Positions 53,029-62,229 are shown, numbered from the stretch's first letter. The stretch is 64,000 nt of DNA from JABWBD01 sp040768665 (GCA_040768665.1 JAXGMN010000018.1:1-64000); one strand, 5' to 3'. Translations and numbers: made by a program. The notes: a model not told the origin generated them from the sequence alone.

Positions 53029-53697
53029 ATGACGCGGAAATGCCTTCTGGGATCATCGGGTCTTTTGCTCGCCGCTTCCGTTCTGATTGCGCAGCAATCG
53101 GTTCAACCGGCTGCGGGAATCTCGGGACAACGAGCCCTTCAGTTTGCCGGCTACTCCCGCCTCCTGGCACGCGACGCGGTTCGCAAGGAGCTCGGCTTCA
53201 CCGAGGAGCAAACTCAGAATTTGCAGCAAGCGTTCCAGGGCTATAACGAGCGGCAGCAGACGCAGCAGCAAGAGTATCCGGATCCTCAGTCGCTCACGGA
53301 GCAGCAACGCCAGAAGTTTCAGGCCGAGGCATTTCAAAGCGCCGAAATGTTTGGACAGCAACTGGCAGAGCTTTTGACCGCCGAACAAAAAGAGCAGCTC
53401 GAGCAGACCAACTTTCGCCTTGCCACTTTCGACATGCTGCCGAACCCCGCAGTCGTTCAGGAGCTTGGGCTGTCCCAGGAGCAGCAGCAACAACTGAACA
53501 AGATTCGCGAAGATCTTCAGAACCAGTTCGAACAGATTCAGGACCAGTTGTGGAAGGTTCAGCAGGCGGCAGCCAGGCAGTCCATGCAAGTCCTGACCGC
53601 CGAGCAACTCACGAAGATTCGGAATCTTCAACAGCAGGCGGTTCAGCAGCAGTCGCGTCCGGCGGCGAAACCCCAGGCGGTTCGCCCGGCGAAATAG
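53029..53697 (+). CDS. Exported glutamine-rich helical protein (Spy/LTxxQ-like)
   Basis: 222 residues starting at 53029 after AAGGAG. A signal peptide (LLGSSGLLLAASVLIA) is followed by an all-helical, Gln-rich mature part. LGFTEEQTQNLQQAFQ, LTAEQKEQLEQ, LGLSQEQQQQLNKIR and LTAEQLTKI are four versions of the LTxxQ helix found in Spy/CpxP periplasmic chaperones and in zinc-resistance proteins. Here they occur in tandem, as often in planctomycetes. The function is unknown, and a role in envelope protection is inference. It lies 112 bases ahead of sppA in the same direction. Confidence 0.78.
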   Translation: MTRKCLLGSSGLLLAASVLIAQQSVQPAAGISGQRALQFAGYSRLLARDAVRKELGFTEEQTQNLQQAFQGYNERQQTQQQEYPDPQSLTEQQRQKFQAEAFQSAEMFGQQLAELLTAEQKEQLEQTNFRLATFDMLPNPAVVQELGLSQEQQQQLNKIREDLQNQFEQIQDQLWKVQQAAARQSMQVLTAEQLTKIRNLQQQAVQQQSRPAAKPQAVRPAK

Positions 53698-53809
53698 CCG
53701 CGGGGGTCGGAACGATGCGGAACGGCGCCCGGCCCTGTGCGTGAACGGTTCCGCCGCATCACCTTCCATTCTCCAGCACCATCTTCACAGACTGATAAAG
53801 GAACGACGG

Positions 53810-55756
53810 ATGGAAAGACTTCCCCTGCCATTGGCGGCCCTGCTGGCCATCGGTATGGTCTTGGTATCAGCGCCGACCGCTTTGTGCCAGCCGGAGACGA
53901 AAAAGGCCGTGTCGGAAAAGAAGTCGGAAGAAGCCGCGTCCAAAAGCCCCGAATCGAAAAAGTCCGGAGAGAATACCGCCGAGAAAAAATCGACAGACAA
54001 GCCGGTCGTGGCGGTGTTTACGTTCGACGGCCCGATCGCCGAGAAGCCGGTTCAGGAGGACTTCCCCCTTGCGGAGCCTGGTTCGCAGACGCTCAAGGAA
54101 CTGGTCCAGCGGCTGGAGAAGGCCCGAGATGACAAGGATGTCAAGGCGGTCGTGCTGCTGGTGGACGAGGCGTTTCCCGACCTGGCTCAGGTGGAAGAAC
54201 TGCGACAGGCGATCGGCTCGATCAAGGCCGCGGGAAAGCCGGTCTATGCACACGTCGACTCGCTATTGGAAATGCGGAGCTACGCCCTCGCGGCCGCCGC
54301 CTCGGAACTCAGCGTCACCCCGACCGCGATCATCATGATCAACGGCTTTTCGGCGGAATCGCCCTATGTACGGGGGCTGCTCGAGTGGATCGGCGTTGAA
54401 CCCGACTTTCTCACCTGCGGTGAATACAAGACCGCGGCGGAAATCTTCATGCGCACGGAGCCGAGCCCCGCCGCCAATCGCATGCAGGACTGGCTTCTCG
54501 ACAGTACTTTCGACAGCTACTTGGATTGGGTATCCGCGAGCCGCAACGTCGCCGACGCGCAAGTTCGGCAGTGGATCAACGAAGGACTCTACACCCCGGA
54601 AAAGGCCAAGGCGCTGAAGATCATTGACCGGGTCGAGTACCGCGACGGCTTCGAGGCCCGGCTGAAAACAAAATACGGTGCGGATCTCCGGTTCAAGAAA
54701 AACTACGGCAAACGGCAGGACAAAGAGATCGATCTGTCGTCGCCATTAGCCATATTCAAGATCTGGTCCGAAATCCTCCAGGGCGGCAAGAAGAAGAGTT
54801 TGCCGAAAAACTCCGTGGCGATCGTCTATGTCGAGGGACCGATCATGCCCGGCAAGGCCGAGCGGAGCCTCCTGGGAGGCGAAACCGGCGCGTTCAGCAC
54901 CACGATTCGTAAGGCGCTCGACAAGGCGGCCGAGGACGAGAACGTGAAGGCCGTCGTGCTCCGGGTCAACTCGCCGGGCGGCTCTGCCGTGGCCAGCGAG
55001 ATCATCCTCAACGCGACGCGCCAGGTGGCCTCGAAGAAACCCTACGCCGTCTCCATGGGAAGTGTCGCGGGAAGCGGCGGCTACTATGTCACGTGCGCCG
55101 CCGACACGATTTTTGCCGATACATCCACGCTCACGGCGTCGATCGGAGTCGTGGGCGGGAAGTTCGCCACGACCGGACTCTGGAACAAGGTGGGAATCCA
55201 CTGGGACGTCGACCAGCGCGGCGACAATGCCGGCCTGTTCAGCACCAATGCCGTTCTCTCCGACGACCAGCGAAAGCAGATGCAGGACTGGATGAACGAA
55301 ATCTACGGCGTGTTCAAGCAACACGTAGTGTCGGCGCGGGGCAAGAAGCTTGCCAAGCCCATCGACGAGTTGGCCGGTGGCCGCGTCTATACCGGGAAAC
55401 AGGCCGTGGAATTGGGGCTGGTGGATAAGATCGGCACTCTCGACGACGCCATCGAATTCGTCGCCGGGAAGGCAGGCCTGAAGGAATACGAGGTGATTTC
55501 GTTGCCCGAACCGAAGAGCTTCTTCGAGGCGATCTTCGAAGAGATGTCGGACAAGGAAAGCGAAGCGGACCGGCTCTCCATCGCCTCGGCGGCAGGGGCG
55601 AGCGGTCCGGCATCGATCCTCGAGCTGGCCTTGCCCCATCTGAAAGGCCTCGACCCGCATCGCGTCGCACAGATCCGGCGGGCGCTTCAGCGGTTGGATT
55701 CGCTCAATCAAGAGCGGGTCCTTCTTTCGATGCCCGAGATCGCGATTCGGCCCTGA
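53810..55756 (+). CDS. sppA: Signal peptide peptidase SppA, long form
   Basis: Predicted 648 residues from the ATG at 53810 after AAAGGA (23 codons into the open frame). The N-terminal signal is followed by a Lys/Glu-rich linker (28-65). Two tandem SppA/ClpP-like domains follow. The first (about 66-310) supplies the general base Lys207 in CGEYKTAAE, and the second (about 333-560) the nucleophile Ser422 in GSVAGSGGYYV, with RVNSPGGSAVASE before it. This Ser-Lys dyad split between domains is typical of the 67K form. It degrades leftover signal peptides in the membrane. It ends in front of long palindromes and converges with DUF1080. Confidence 0.92.
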   Translation: MERLPLPLAALLAIGMVLVSAPTALCQPETKKAVSEKKSEEAASKSPESKKSGENTAEKKSTDKPVVAVFTFDGPIAEKPVQEDFPLAEPGSQTLKELVQRLEKARDDKDVKAVVLLVDEAFPDLAQVEELRQAIGSIKAAGKPVYAHVDSLLEMRSYALAAAASELSVTPTAIIMINGFSAESPYVRGLLEWIGVEPDFLTCGEYKTAAEIFMRTEPSPAANRMQDWLLDSTFDSYLDWVSASRNVADAQVRQWINEGLYTPEKAKALKIIDRVEYRDGFEARLKTKYGADLRFKKNYGKRQDKEIDLSSPLAIFKIWSEILQGGKKKSLPKNSVAIVYVEGPIMPGKAERSLLGGETGAFSTTIRKALDKAAEDENVKAVVLRVNSPGGSAVASEIILNATRQVASKKPYAVSMGSVAGSGGYYVTCAADTIFADTSTLTASIGVVGGKFATTGLWNKVGIHWDVDQRGDNAGLFSTNAVLSDDQRKQMQDWMNEIYGVFKQHVVSARGKKLAKPIDELAGGRVYTGKQAVELGLVDKIGTLDDAIEFVAGKAGLKEYEVISLPEPKSFFEAIFEEMSDKESEADRLSIASAAGASGPASILELALPHLKGLDPHRVAQIRRALQRLDSLNQERVLLSMPEIAIRP

Positions 55757-55796
55757 GAAGGCAATCGGCCCGGCTGCTTGCATGCACAAACCATAC

Positions 55797-55825
55797 CAGC
55801 CCGGCTGCTTCGAGCAGCCGGGCTG
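55797..55825. repeat. REP-like hairpin downstream of sppA
   Basis: CAGCCCGGCTGCT and AGCAGCCGGGCTG pair perfectly around a TCG loop. The sequence is nearly the same as 60121-60153. It could end sppA transcription, although no T-run follows. Confidence 0.85.
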
Positions 55826-55877
55826 ATTGGTTTCAGCAAGCCGGACCCGTGCGGGGCCGAGTGGCAACTGCGGGGCA

Positions 55878-56016
55878 AGGTCCCGCTCGGCAGAGAGCAC
55901 TGAAAAAGTCCCGCGAATCGACGTAAGTCCTTATTCTCTGGTTGAGCCGAGGACGAAAAATAAGGACTTACGTCAACGAAAACGACTTTTTCAGTGCTCT
56001 CCGGCAAGCGGGACCT
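55878..56016. repeat. Nested 139-base palindrome between convergent genes
   Basis: From the outside in: AGGTCCCGCT with AGCGGGACCT, GAGAGCACTGAAAAAGTC with GACTTTTTCAGTGCTCTC, and GACGTAAGTCCTTATT with AATAAGGACTTACGTC, around a centre of about 22 bases. The three arm pairs are perfect or nearly so. The AAAAAGTC arms are reminiscent of the GGGGAC elements, but the rest is different. It probably ends transcription from both sppA and DUF1080. Confidence 0.88.
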
Positions 56017-56040
56017 ACTTGTCCAGCTCACGTGCCGCCG

Positions 56041-56676
56041 CTACTTCGCCGGCTTGCCCTCCTTGATCTCGATGTCCTTGAACATCACGTGCATCACGCA
56101 GCCTGCGTGCATCTGAAGGGCAAGATGCCCTTCCGGCCGGCCCGGGTCGTCCTTGAGCTCGGCGCTCTTCACACCGTTGACCGTAACCGTCACGTTTCCG
56201 CCGTGCGCGTCGATGACCATTTCGTTCCACTCGTCGTCGTGGGTGTACGACTTCTCTTCTTCGTCGGTCGGCTTGTCGATCCACGCGCGGCCGTAGCTCT
56301 CGTAGATTCCGCCCACGCCGCTCTTCTGCCGCCCGACCTGCACCTGGAGTCCATGAGCCTGGTCGGGCTCCTTCAGTTCGGTGCGGATGTAAAAACCGCT
56401 GTCGCCGGAGAGGCACTTGAACTTGAACCGGACGGTGAAGTCCTTGAACTTCTTGTTGCTGACCAACAGCCCATACAGCTTCTCATTGTTCGCACGGCCG
56501 ACGAACGCACCATCTTCGACGGTCCACTTTCCGTCGCCCACCGGATGCCAACCGGCGACCGTCTTGCCATCCATCAACGGTTTCCACTCACAAGTCTTGT
56601 CTTCGGCCGGCAGGTGCCTGCCGAGAACAAGGACGAACGCAGCGCTCAGCAGAATCGGAAGACAGGCACGTCGCAT
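56041..56676 (-). CDS. Exported DUF1080 (3-keto-disaccharide hydrolase) protein
   Basis: Predicted 211 residues from the ATG at 56676, seven bases after AGGAG. Signal peptide MRRACLPILLSAAFVLVLG, then the single jelly-roll DUF1080 domain with FKDFTVRFKFKCLSGDSGFY, GLQVQVGRQKSGVGGIYE and WNEMVIDAHGGNVTVTVNG. Family members split 3-keto-glycosides or bind sugars. The gene is divergent from a Gfo/Idh/MocA oxidoreductase 285 bases away, and such oxidoreductases can make 3-keto sugars, so a joint pathway is plausible. The longer frame on this strand to 58317 is antisense to the oxidoreductase and rejected. Confidence 0.85.
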   Translation of the reverse strand: MRRACLPILLSAAFVLVLGRHLPAEDKTCEWKPLMDGKTVAGWHPVGDGKWTVEDGAFVGRANNEKLYGLLVSNKKFKDFTVRFKFKCLSGDSGFYIRTELKEPDQAHGLQVQVGRQKSGVGGIYESYGRAWIDKPTDEEEKSYTHDDEWNEMVIDAHGGNVTVTVNGVKSAELKDDPGRPEGHLALQMHAGCVMHVMFKDIEIKEGKPAK

Positions 56677-56961
56677 TGCATACTCCTGGGGTCTTGCAGG
56701 GGGGGAGATTACCTCCTGGACAAAATAGTCGGCCGCAGACTGCGGGTCAAGCAACTCCGGCGTCGCCGCGCGGCAAGATTCTCTCGCAATTAGGCCGCGA
56801 GTGCTCGATTGCCGTGCCACCGCACCTTTGCCGTGCGGCAGGCACGATATTGACGGCCGATCGAGACGCTGCAAAACTGGGAGGCAAACCGAATCCGTCG
56901 TCGGGCCGGTCCGTTGCTGCGGACCTGACCGCTCGACGCACACTTGCCGAAAGGATACGTG

Positions 56962-58374
56962 ATGTCGGACACCCGGAAGACCGTCGAGGCGCGTCGTGAC
57001 TTTCTTATCAATACCGGCCGGATCGCCGCGGCGTCGGCCCTGGCAGGAGTGGCCATCCCCTCGGTCCACGCCGGCGAAGACAACACGATCCGCCTGGCGC
57101 TGATCGGCTGCGGCGGGCGGGGATGCGGTGCCGTGGCAAACGCCCTGTCGGCAGGTGGGCTGGTGGTCGACAATCGTTTTCGCCAGGAGGGCGAAGAGAA
57201 CGCACCCACGAGCGGGCCGGTCAAGTTGGTCGCGATGGCGGATCTGATCCCGAAACGTTTGGAGCAGTCCGAGGCCACGCTGAGCAAAATGTTCGGCGAC
57301 CGGATCGACGTGCCCCAACAGCGCCGATTTCAGGGGTTCGACGCCTACCGCAAAGCAATCGACTGTCTGAGACCGGGCGACGTCGCCATCCTGACCACCC
57401 ACGCCGCCTTCCGTGCACCGCACCTGGAGTATGCGGTGGAGAAGGGCGTGAACGTGTTTATGGAAAAGGACTTTGCCGCCGATCCGGCCGGCGTGCAGCA
57501 GATCATCCGCGCCGGAGAAGCGGCAGAGAAGAAGAATCTCAAGATCGCTGCCGGGCTCATGGCCCGTCATTCCTCCGCTCGCCAGGCCATGATCGAGAAG
57601 ATCCGCGACGGCGCGGTCGGCGACGTGATGCTCGTTCGCGCCTACCGCATGGACCCCGGTTATTCGATGAGCCCCTTCCCCGGGGGAGAAAACGAGCTCC
57701 TCTGGCAGCTTAGCCCCGGTCATCCCTACCAGTTTCTGTGGGCTTCCGGTGGGATCTTCATCGAGTTGATGATCCACCAGATTGACGAATGTTTCTGGAT
57801 CAAGGACTCCTGGCCCATGGCGGCCCATGGCGTCGGCGGACGATACGCCGGGAGCACCGATTGCAGTCAGAATCTCGATAGCTACTCGATTGAGTACACA
57901 TTCGCCGACGGGACGAAGGCGCAGGTCACCGGCCGTTACATTCCCAAGTGCCACAACGACTTCGTTACCTACCTGCACGGCACGAAGTGCGCCGCCCGAT
58001 TCTCCGGCAATATCCACGCACCGAACGGCCTGATCTACAAGGACCAGAACATCGACAAGGACAACGTCGCCTGGAAGCCTCCCAAGGAAAGGATAAACCC
58101 CTGGCAGGCCGAATGGAACGTTCTGCTGGACGCCATTCGCAACGACCGGCCGCACAACGAGGCCCGGCGTGCGGCCTTGTCGAACCTGGGAGCGATCATG
58201 GGCCGAGCGGCTGTCCACACGGGCAGAATCGTCACCTGGGAGGAGGCCACGGCCTCGACGTTCCAGTTTTGCCCGAATGTTGCGGGCCTGACCGTCGACA
58301 GTCCGGCGCCCGTTCAAGCCGACGCCAACGGCCGCTACCCCGCACCGGTGCCCGGGACGTGGACCGAGATTTAG
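56962..58374 (+). CDS. Tat-exported Gfo/Idh/MocA oxidoreductase
   Basis: Predicted 470 residues from the ATG at 56962 after AAAGGA. Tat signal EARRDFLINTGRIAAASALA. Rossmann motif RLALIGCGGRGCG, then GDVAILTTHAAFRAPH and the catalytic-lysine segment GVNVFMEKDFA, followed by GLMARHSSARQAM. Unlike the three paralogues at 23825-27702 it keeps the EK catalytic pair, so it represents a different, more standard branch. Substrate unknown. DUF1080 on the other side of the shared gap suggests 3-keto sugar work outside the cytoplasm. A permease gene follows at 58650. Confidence 0.9.
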   Translation: MSDTRKTVEARRDFLINTGRIAAASALAGVAIPSVHAGEDNTIRLALIGCGGRGCGAVANALSAGGLVVDNRFRQEGEENAPTSGPVKLVAMADLIPKRLEQSEATLSKMFGDRIDVPQQRRFQGFDAYRKAIDCLRPGDVAILTTHAAFRAPHLEYAVEKGVNVFMEKDFAADPAGVQQIIRAGEAAEKKNLKIAAGLMARHSSARQAMIEKIRDGAVGDVMLVRAYRMDPGYSMSPFPGGENELLWQLSPGHPYQFLWASGGIFIELMIHQIDECFWIKDSWPMAAHGVGGRYAGSTDCSQNLDSYSIEYTFADGTKAQVTGRYIPKCHNDFVTYLHGTKCAARFSGNIHAPNGLIYKDQNIDKDNVAWKPPKERINPWQAEWNVLLDAIRNDRPHNEARRAALSNLGAIMGRAAVHTGRIVTWEEATASTFQFCPNVAGLTVDSPAPVQADANGRYPAPVPGTWTEI

Positions 58375-58649
58375 ATCCCCCCTACAGATGCAGGGTGGTC
58401 AGGGGCCTTGGGACTTTGAAACCCCGGGGAACTCGATCCAATCTCGGTGCCCGAACACATCCTAACGGCCCCCGCTCTCAGCACTTAGCCCCCTTCGCGG
58501 AGACTTCCTGCTGGACTTCCAGGACGGCCCCCCGGTATACTCGGGGTTCGATTCGAGGCGGCGCCGAGAGCGACTTCGACTCGCTAGCTGTTTCGTTTGT
58601 CTCACCCGGGGGGCACGCATCCGTCTGATCCGACCTACTGGAGGGAACT

Positions 58650-60104
58650 ATGGCTTCCAAACTACCCGATTACATTGCCGCGGCCCAGCCCGTGCCGCAG
58701 TCGAACCGTGTCGCGTGGTACAAGAGCACCGCGCAAACGTACGCGGGCATCATGTTGTGGTTTGTGTTCTGGCAGGATATTCCCACGGGCGGCGGGGTTC
58801 CTGGCGGCGCGCTGGCCCAGGGACTGGGCATCGCCTTTGCCGGACTGGTCCTGGCGGCGCTGTTGTGCCACTTCCTGTACTATCTCGTCCCGGGAATGTT
58901 CGGCCTGAAGACCGGCCTGCCGTTGTATATCGTCGGAACCTCGACCTACGGAGCGACCGGCGGTTTCCTTATGCCGGGCTTCCTCATGGGAGTGTTGCAG
59001 TTCGGCTGGCTGGGCGTGAACGCCTTCTTCTCCGCGATGCTGTTGTGCGCACCGTGGGTCGGAGGACCGGACGCCGCGCTAGGCACCCCCGCTCATGCCA
59101 TTGTTGCCACGGTGTGGGCCATCCTGGCGGCGTTCATGGGGCTGAAGGGAATCCAATACGTCGCACGCGTCGCCAGCTTTCTGCCGCTGATCCCCTTTGT
59201 GATTCTCTTGATTCTTTTTTTCGCAACCATGGGGGGCCTCGGGAGTTTCGACGGCAATCAACTGACCGGCAACGCACGGACCGCCGCCGGGGAAGGTTCT
59301 GTCTCCGCGCTGATGATCTGGGGAGTCATGGGCTTCCTGCTGACGTACATCATCGGGTTCTTTGCGACCGCCGGCGCCGCCGGCACCGACTTCGGCATGA
59401 ACAATCGCGATGCCCGAGACGTGCAACTCGGCGGCCTGGCCGGTATCGCCGGTGCCACGATCTTTGCCGGCGGGCTGTCGCTGCTGATCGTCGCCGGAGC
59501 CTCGGGGCTGGGCAAGATTGCAGACCCGAGCAAGCTTCAAACCACGGCCCTGATGGGCGACATCATGGGAACCAGGACTGCATCGATCTTCTGGTATCTC
59601 CTGACGATTGCGGCCTTCCCGCCCGCGTGCTTCTCCGCGTTCATCGCGGCCAACAGCTTCAAGACGACGCTCCCGAAGGTCAATCCGTTTATCTCCGTGG
59701 GAATCGGCACGGCGGTGAGCATTATCCTCGCCGTGACCGGCTGGGCGGGCGACGTCGTTGCCGTCTTTTCAATCATCGGCGCATCGTTCGGGCCGGTGTG
59801 CGGTGCGATGGCCGCCGACTATCTCCTTTCCGGAAAGAAGTGGGTCGGCCCCCGAGCCGGCTTTAACCCGGCCGGCTGGATTTCCTGGGTTGCCGGCTTC
59901 ATTGTCGGCGCGTTCAACAGCGTTGCTGCTCTGGTGGATCCGCTCAAGGAGTACGCGACGATTGTCCCGGTGCCCCCGCTGATGGCGTTTGTCGTCGGTT
60001 TCGTGCTCTACCTGATCCTGGCGAAAATCGGCCTGCAGACTCGAACCCTCGAGATGCCCGCGACGACACAGGACGCCGCGGGTACGGCCGAACCGATTGC
60101 CTGA
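58650..60104 (+). CDS. NCS1-type (purine-cytosine permease-like) transporter
   Basis: A 484-residue membrane protein with about 12 helices, start at 58650 after GGAGGG. Opening NRVAWYKSTAQTYAGIMLWF, then FWQDIPTGGGVPGG, GTSTYGATGGFLMPG and LLTYIIGFFATAGAAGTDFG belong to the purine-cytosine permease/NCS1 group. The repeated half structure and the Gly-rich first helix fit LeuT-fold transporters. Substrate could be a nucleobase, hydantoin or vitamin. The gap before it (275 bases) has a TATACT -10 candidate near 58541, so it probably has its own promoter. Confidence 0.85.
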   Translation: MASKLPDYIAAAQPVPQSNRVAWYKSTAQTYAGIMLWFVFWQDIPTGGGVPGGALAQGLGIAFAGLVLAALLCHFLYYLVPGMFGLKTGLPLYIVGTSTYGATGGFLMPGFLMGVLQFGWLGVNAFFSAMLLCAPWVGGPDAALGTPAHAIVATVWAILAAFMGLKGIQYVARVASFLPLIPFVILLILFFATMGGLGSFDGNQLTGNARTAAGEGSVSALMIWGVMGFLLTYIIGFFATAGAAGTDFGMNNRDARDVQLGGLAGIAGATIFAGGLSLLIVAGASGLGKIADPSKLQTTALMGDIMGTRTASIFWYLLTIAAFPPACFSAFIAANSFKTTLPKVNPFISVGIGTAVSIILAVTGWAGDVVAVFSIIGASFGPVCGAMAADYLLSGKKWVGPRAGFNPAGWISWVAGFIVGAFNSVAALVDPLKEYATIVPVPPLMAFVVGFVLYLILAKIGLQTRTLEMPATTQDAAGTAEPIA

Positions 60105-60120
60105 TTGGTCCATTCGCATA

Positions 60121-60153
60121 TCAGCCCGGCTGCTTCTGCAGCAGCCGGGCTGA
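60121..60153. repeat. REP-like hairpin downstream of the permease
   Basis: TCAGCCCGGCTGCT and AGCAGCCGGGCTGA form a 14-base stem around TCTGC. It is shared with 55797-55825 (same stem, different loop). It lies between convergent genes, so it may act as a two-way terminator. Confidence 0.85.
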
Positions 60154-60195
60154 TGGAGTTGTTGATTCGACGGATGCTCACCGCCGGCTGATTTC

Positions 60196-61461
60196 CTACC
60201 AGTCGGGCAGATTCCCGGCGGTGTCCAAAGGCAGATCGCCCGGCGGTGTAAGGATTTCAAGGTCCTCGCGCCGCTGAGCTTCTTCAAGATAAGCGGTCGA
60301 GCACACCACTTCCTGAAGGTCGAGCGTGTTGTGGATCCACATCAGGCGGGCCTCGGGAGGTTCGGCCAGCCCGACCATGCCGAGCGCCAGGTCCAGAATC
60401 TCCCGATCGGTCTCGTAGTCCAGCGGCAGCATCGAGGCGGAGACGTGTCCGGCGACGATCCCGTTGAGCCGCGTTGCCGCAACGTCCATCTCGCCGAGGA
60501 CCCGGCTCTTACAGAACTCGGCGATGCCCAGGCCGACGGCATTGCCGTGCGTCTCGGGAGTGAGGCCGCGGACTGCGATCACCTTCACTTTCGGCAGTTC
60601 TCCTTCGACGGCCTTGTGATCGTCGAACTTGCGGCCCACCACGTTCGTGTCCAGTCCCGTTCCGCTGATATTCTTGCCGATCCGATCGATCAGAAGGACG
60701 TCCGCACGATCGAACGGCAGCCGGGCCATCCACTCGCGAGCCAGCTTCAGCAGCTCCTTCTCCCGCGTTTCGAATGCCCCCGGACGAACCGCTTCGATTC
60801 TTGCGGTCTGATCCAGTGCATTTTCGACGATGCCCAAGCCGCAGAGAATAGGGCACTTGTTCAGCACCTCGCCGGCAACGCTGCGAATGATTTGCCCGAA
60901 GCTGTAATCCTGGATCGCCCGGTGGTAGACGGCTGCTCCGTCGCGTTTTCCCAAGCCGATCAGGAGCATCTTCATCAGGCCGCTTTCGATGTCGCCAACG
61001 AAGCGGGTATGGGGCTTCACGCGGTTGACCACGACCACGTGGCCGGCTTCAAAGGCGTGGCGGTCGAAATGGACGGGAAAGCCTTCCGCAGTCCGGCAGA
61101 CGATGACCGTCTCCATGCTCGCGCGGATTGGGCAACCGAGGAACTCTTCGGTAATGCCATACGACGCGAGCACCGCCTGCTGCCCCTCGGCGGTTCCGCC
61201 GCCGTGGCTCCCCATGGCCGGAACGACGAAGGGCCGGGCGCCCAGTTGCTTGACATACTCGGCGACCGTCCGGATCATCAAAGCAATGTCCGCAATCCCT
61301 CGGCTTCCCGCGGCGATCGCTACGGTCTGTCCGGGCGACACCCGGCGAGCCAAATCGATCCCGTCAAGGCAGCGCCGGATCTCGGCGGAAACGTCGTCCA
61401 CCTTGGGAAAACGAAATTTCTGCCGGACGCCGAAGACGCGAGGGTAACGTGTCGTAAGCAC
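60196..61461 (-). CDS. LarA-like (DUF2088) protein
   Basis: A 421-residue protein starting at GTG 61461 with GGAG upstream. The N-terminal half matches the DUF2088/lactate-racemase N-terminal domain: GQTVAIAAGSRGIADI, then VPAMGSHGGGTAEGQQ and VNRVKPHTRF. The middle (GLMKMLLIGLGKRDGA and LIDRIGKNISGTGLD) is characteristic of the planctomycete-type branch. LarA uses a nickel-pincer cofactor to racemise lactate or other hydroxy acids, but no nickel-pincer synthesis genes are nearby, so activity is open. It is transcribed from the same strand as, and 69 bases downstream of, the ribosomal gene rplT. Confidence 0.78.
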   Translation of the reverse strand: MLTTRYPRVFGVRQKFRFPKVDDVSAEIRRCLDGIDLARRVSPGQTVAIAAGSRGIADIALMIRTVAEYVKQLGARPFVVPAMGSHGGGTAEGQQAVLASYGITEEFLGCPIRASMETVIVCRTAEGFPVHFDRHAFEAGHVVVVNRVKPHTRFVGDIESGLMKMLLIGLGKRDGAAVYHRAIQDYSFGQIIRSVAGEVLNKCPILCGLGIVENALDQTARIEAVRPGAFETREKELLKLAREWMARLPFDRADVLLIDRIGKNISGTGLDTNVVGRKFDDHKAVEGELPKVKVIAVRGLTPETHGNAVGLGIAEFCKSRVLGEMDVAATRLNGIVAGHVSASMLPLDYETDREILDLALGMVGLAEPPEARLMWIHNTLDLQEVVCSTAYLEEAQRREDLEILTPPGDLPLDTAGNLPDW

Positions 61462-61530
61462 GGGCGGCGCTCCAGTTGCGCTCCGCGGCGAGGGGGCTCC
61501 ACTTCCCGATCGACATGCAGAACACCGCCA

Positions 61531-61893
61531 TCACGCCGAAGCGGCGAGAGCGCCCTTCACCTGCTCGACCACCTGATCGAACCCCTGCGGATCGCTTACG
61601 GCCATCTCGGCCAAGGTTTTGCGGTCGAGCAGAATATTCGCCTGCTGCAATCCGTGGATGAGTTCGCTGTAGCGGAGCCCGCGCTGACGACACGCGGCGT
61701 TGATGCGGATGATCCAGAGCTTGCGAAATTCGCGTTTCCGGTTCCGCCGATCCCGATAAGCAAATACCCCGGATCGAATCAGGGTTTCTTTCGCCGTGCG
61801 CAGCAGCTTCCGGCGTCCGCCGCGGAACCCCTTCACTTTCTTGAAAAGCCGATTCTTCGCCCGCGTCCGGGCAGAGCCTTTGGTGGTTCTCAT
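61531..61893 (-). CDS. rplT: 50S ribosomal protein L20
   Basis: 120 residues, a basic protein of normal length. FRKLWIIRINAACRQRGLRYSELIHGL is the recognised L20 core, and the opening MRTTKGSARTRAKNRLFKKV is also typical. It binds 23S rRNA and directs early assembly of the large subunit. It is the last gene of the infC-rpmI-rplT set, 86 bases after rpmI. In several phyla L20 controls this set by binding the message. No L20-binding leader was recognised by eye. Confidence 0.97.
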   Translation of the reverse strand: MRTTKGSARTRAKNRLFKKVKGFRGGRRKLLRTAKETLIRSGVFAYRDRRNRKREFRKLWIIRINAACRQRGLRYSELIHGLQQANILLDRKTLAEMAVSDPQGFDQVVEQVKGALAASA

Positions 61894-61979
61894 CGTCCGT
61901 CCTTCTTCGTTCTAACGGGATCAAGGCCCTCCCCTGAATCGGGGAGCGTTTCCAGCCCGTCCCGCGAATACCGGCTCGC

Positions 61980-62183
61980 TCAGTAGCTATTGCCGTTCAG
62001 CGCCGCCGTGATGCGAGGGACCTCAGTCTCGTCGACCGTGGTCGTCCCACGAAGTTTCCGCTTCCGCTTCTGGGTCATCCGGCTTTGCAGGTGGCTCGTG
62101 CCCGCGGAGCGATGCTTCACTTTGCCGTTCGCCGTCAAACGGAATCGCTTCTTGGTGCCTTTGTGGGTCTTCTGTTTCGGCAT
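61980..62183 (-). CDS. rpmI: 50S ribosomal protein L35
   Basis: 67 residues from the ATG at 62183, giving the standard opening MPKQKTHKGTKKRFRLTANG and the motif HLQSRMTQKRKRKLR. The longer open frame upstream has no ribosomal character. It follows infC by 205 bases and precedes rplT. A minus-strand TATAAT at 62235-62230 suggests an extra promoter for rpmI-rplT. Confidence 0.97.
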   Translation of the reverse strand: MPKQKTHKGTKKRFRLTANGKVKHRSAGTSHLQSRMTQKRKRKLRGTTTVDETEVPRITAALNGNSY

Positions 62184-62229
62184 GATCCTGCTGCCTGCTT
62201 GGAACACATCGTAATGGGCAAGACCCGTC

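Noticed and set aside
56677..58317. A 547-codon extension of DUF1080 on the minus strand
   Set aside because: It is antisense to the Gfo/Idh/MocA gene. AGGAG and a signal peptide define the DUF1080 start at 56676.
58530..58575. A tRNA-like GGTTCGATTC stretch
   Set aside because: No acceptor, D or anticodon stems can be drawn around it.
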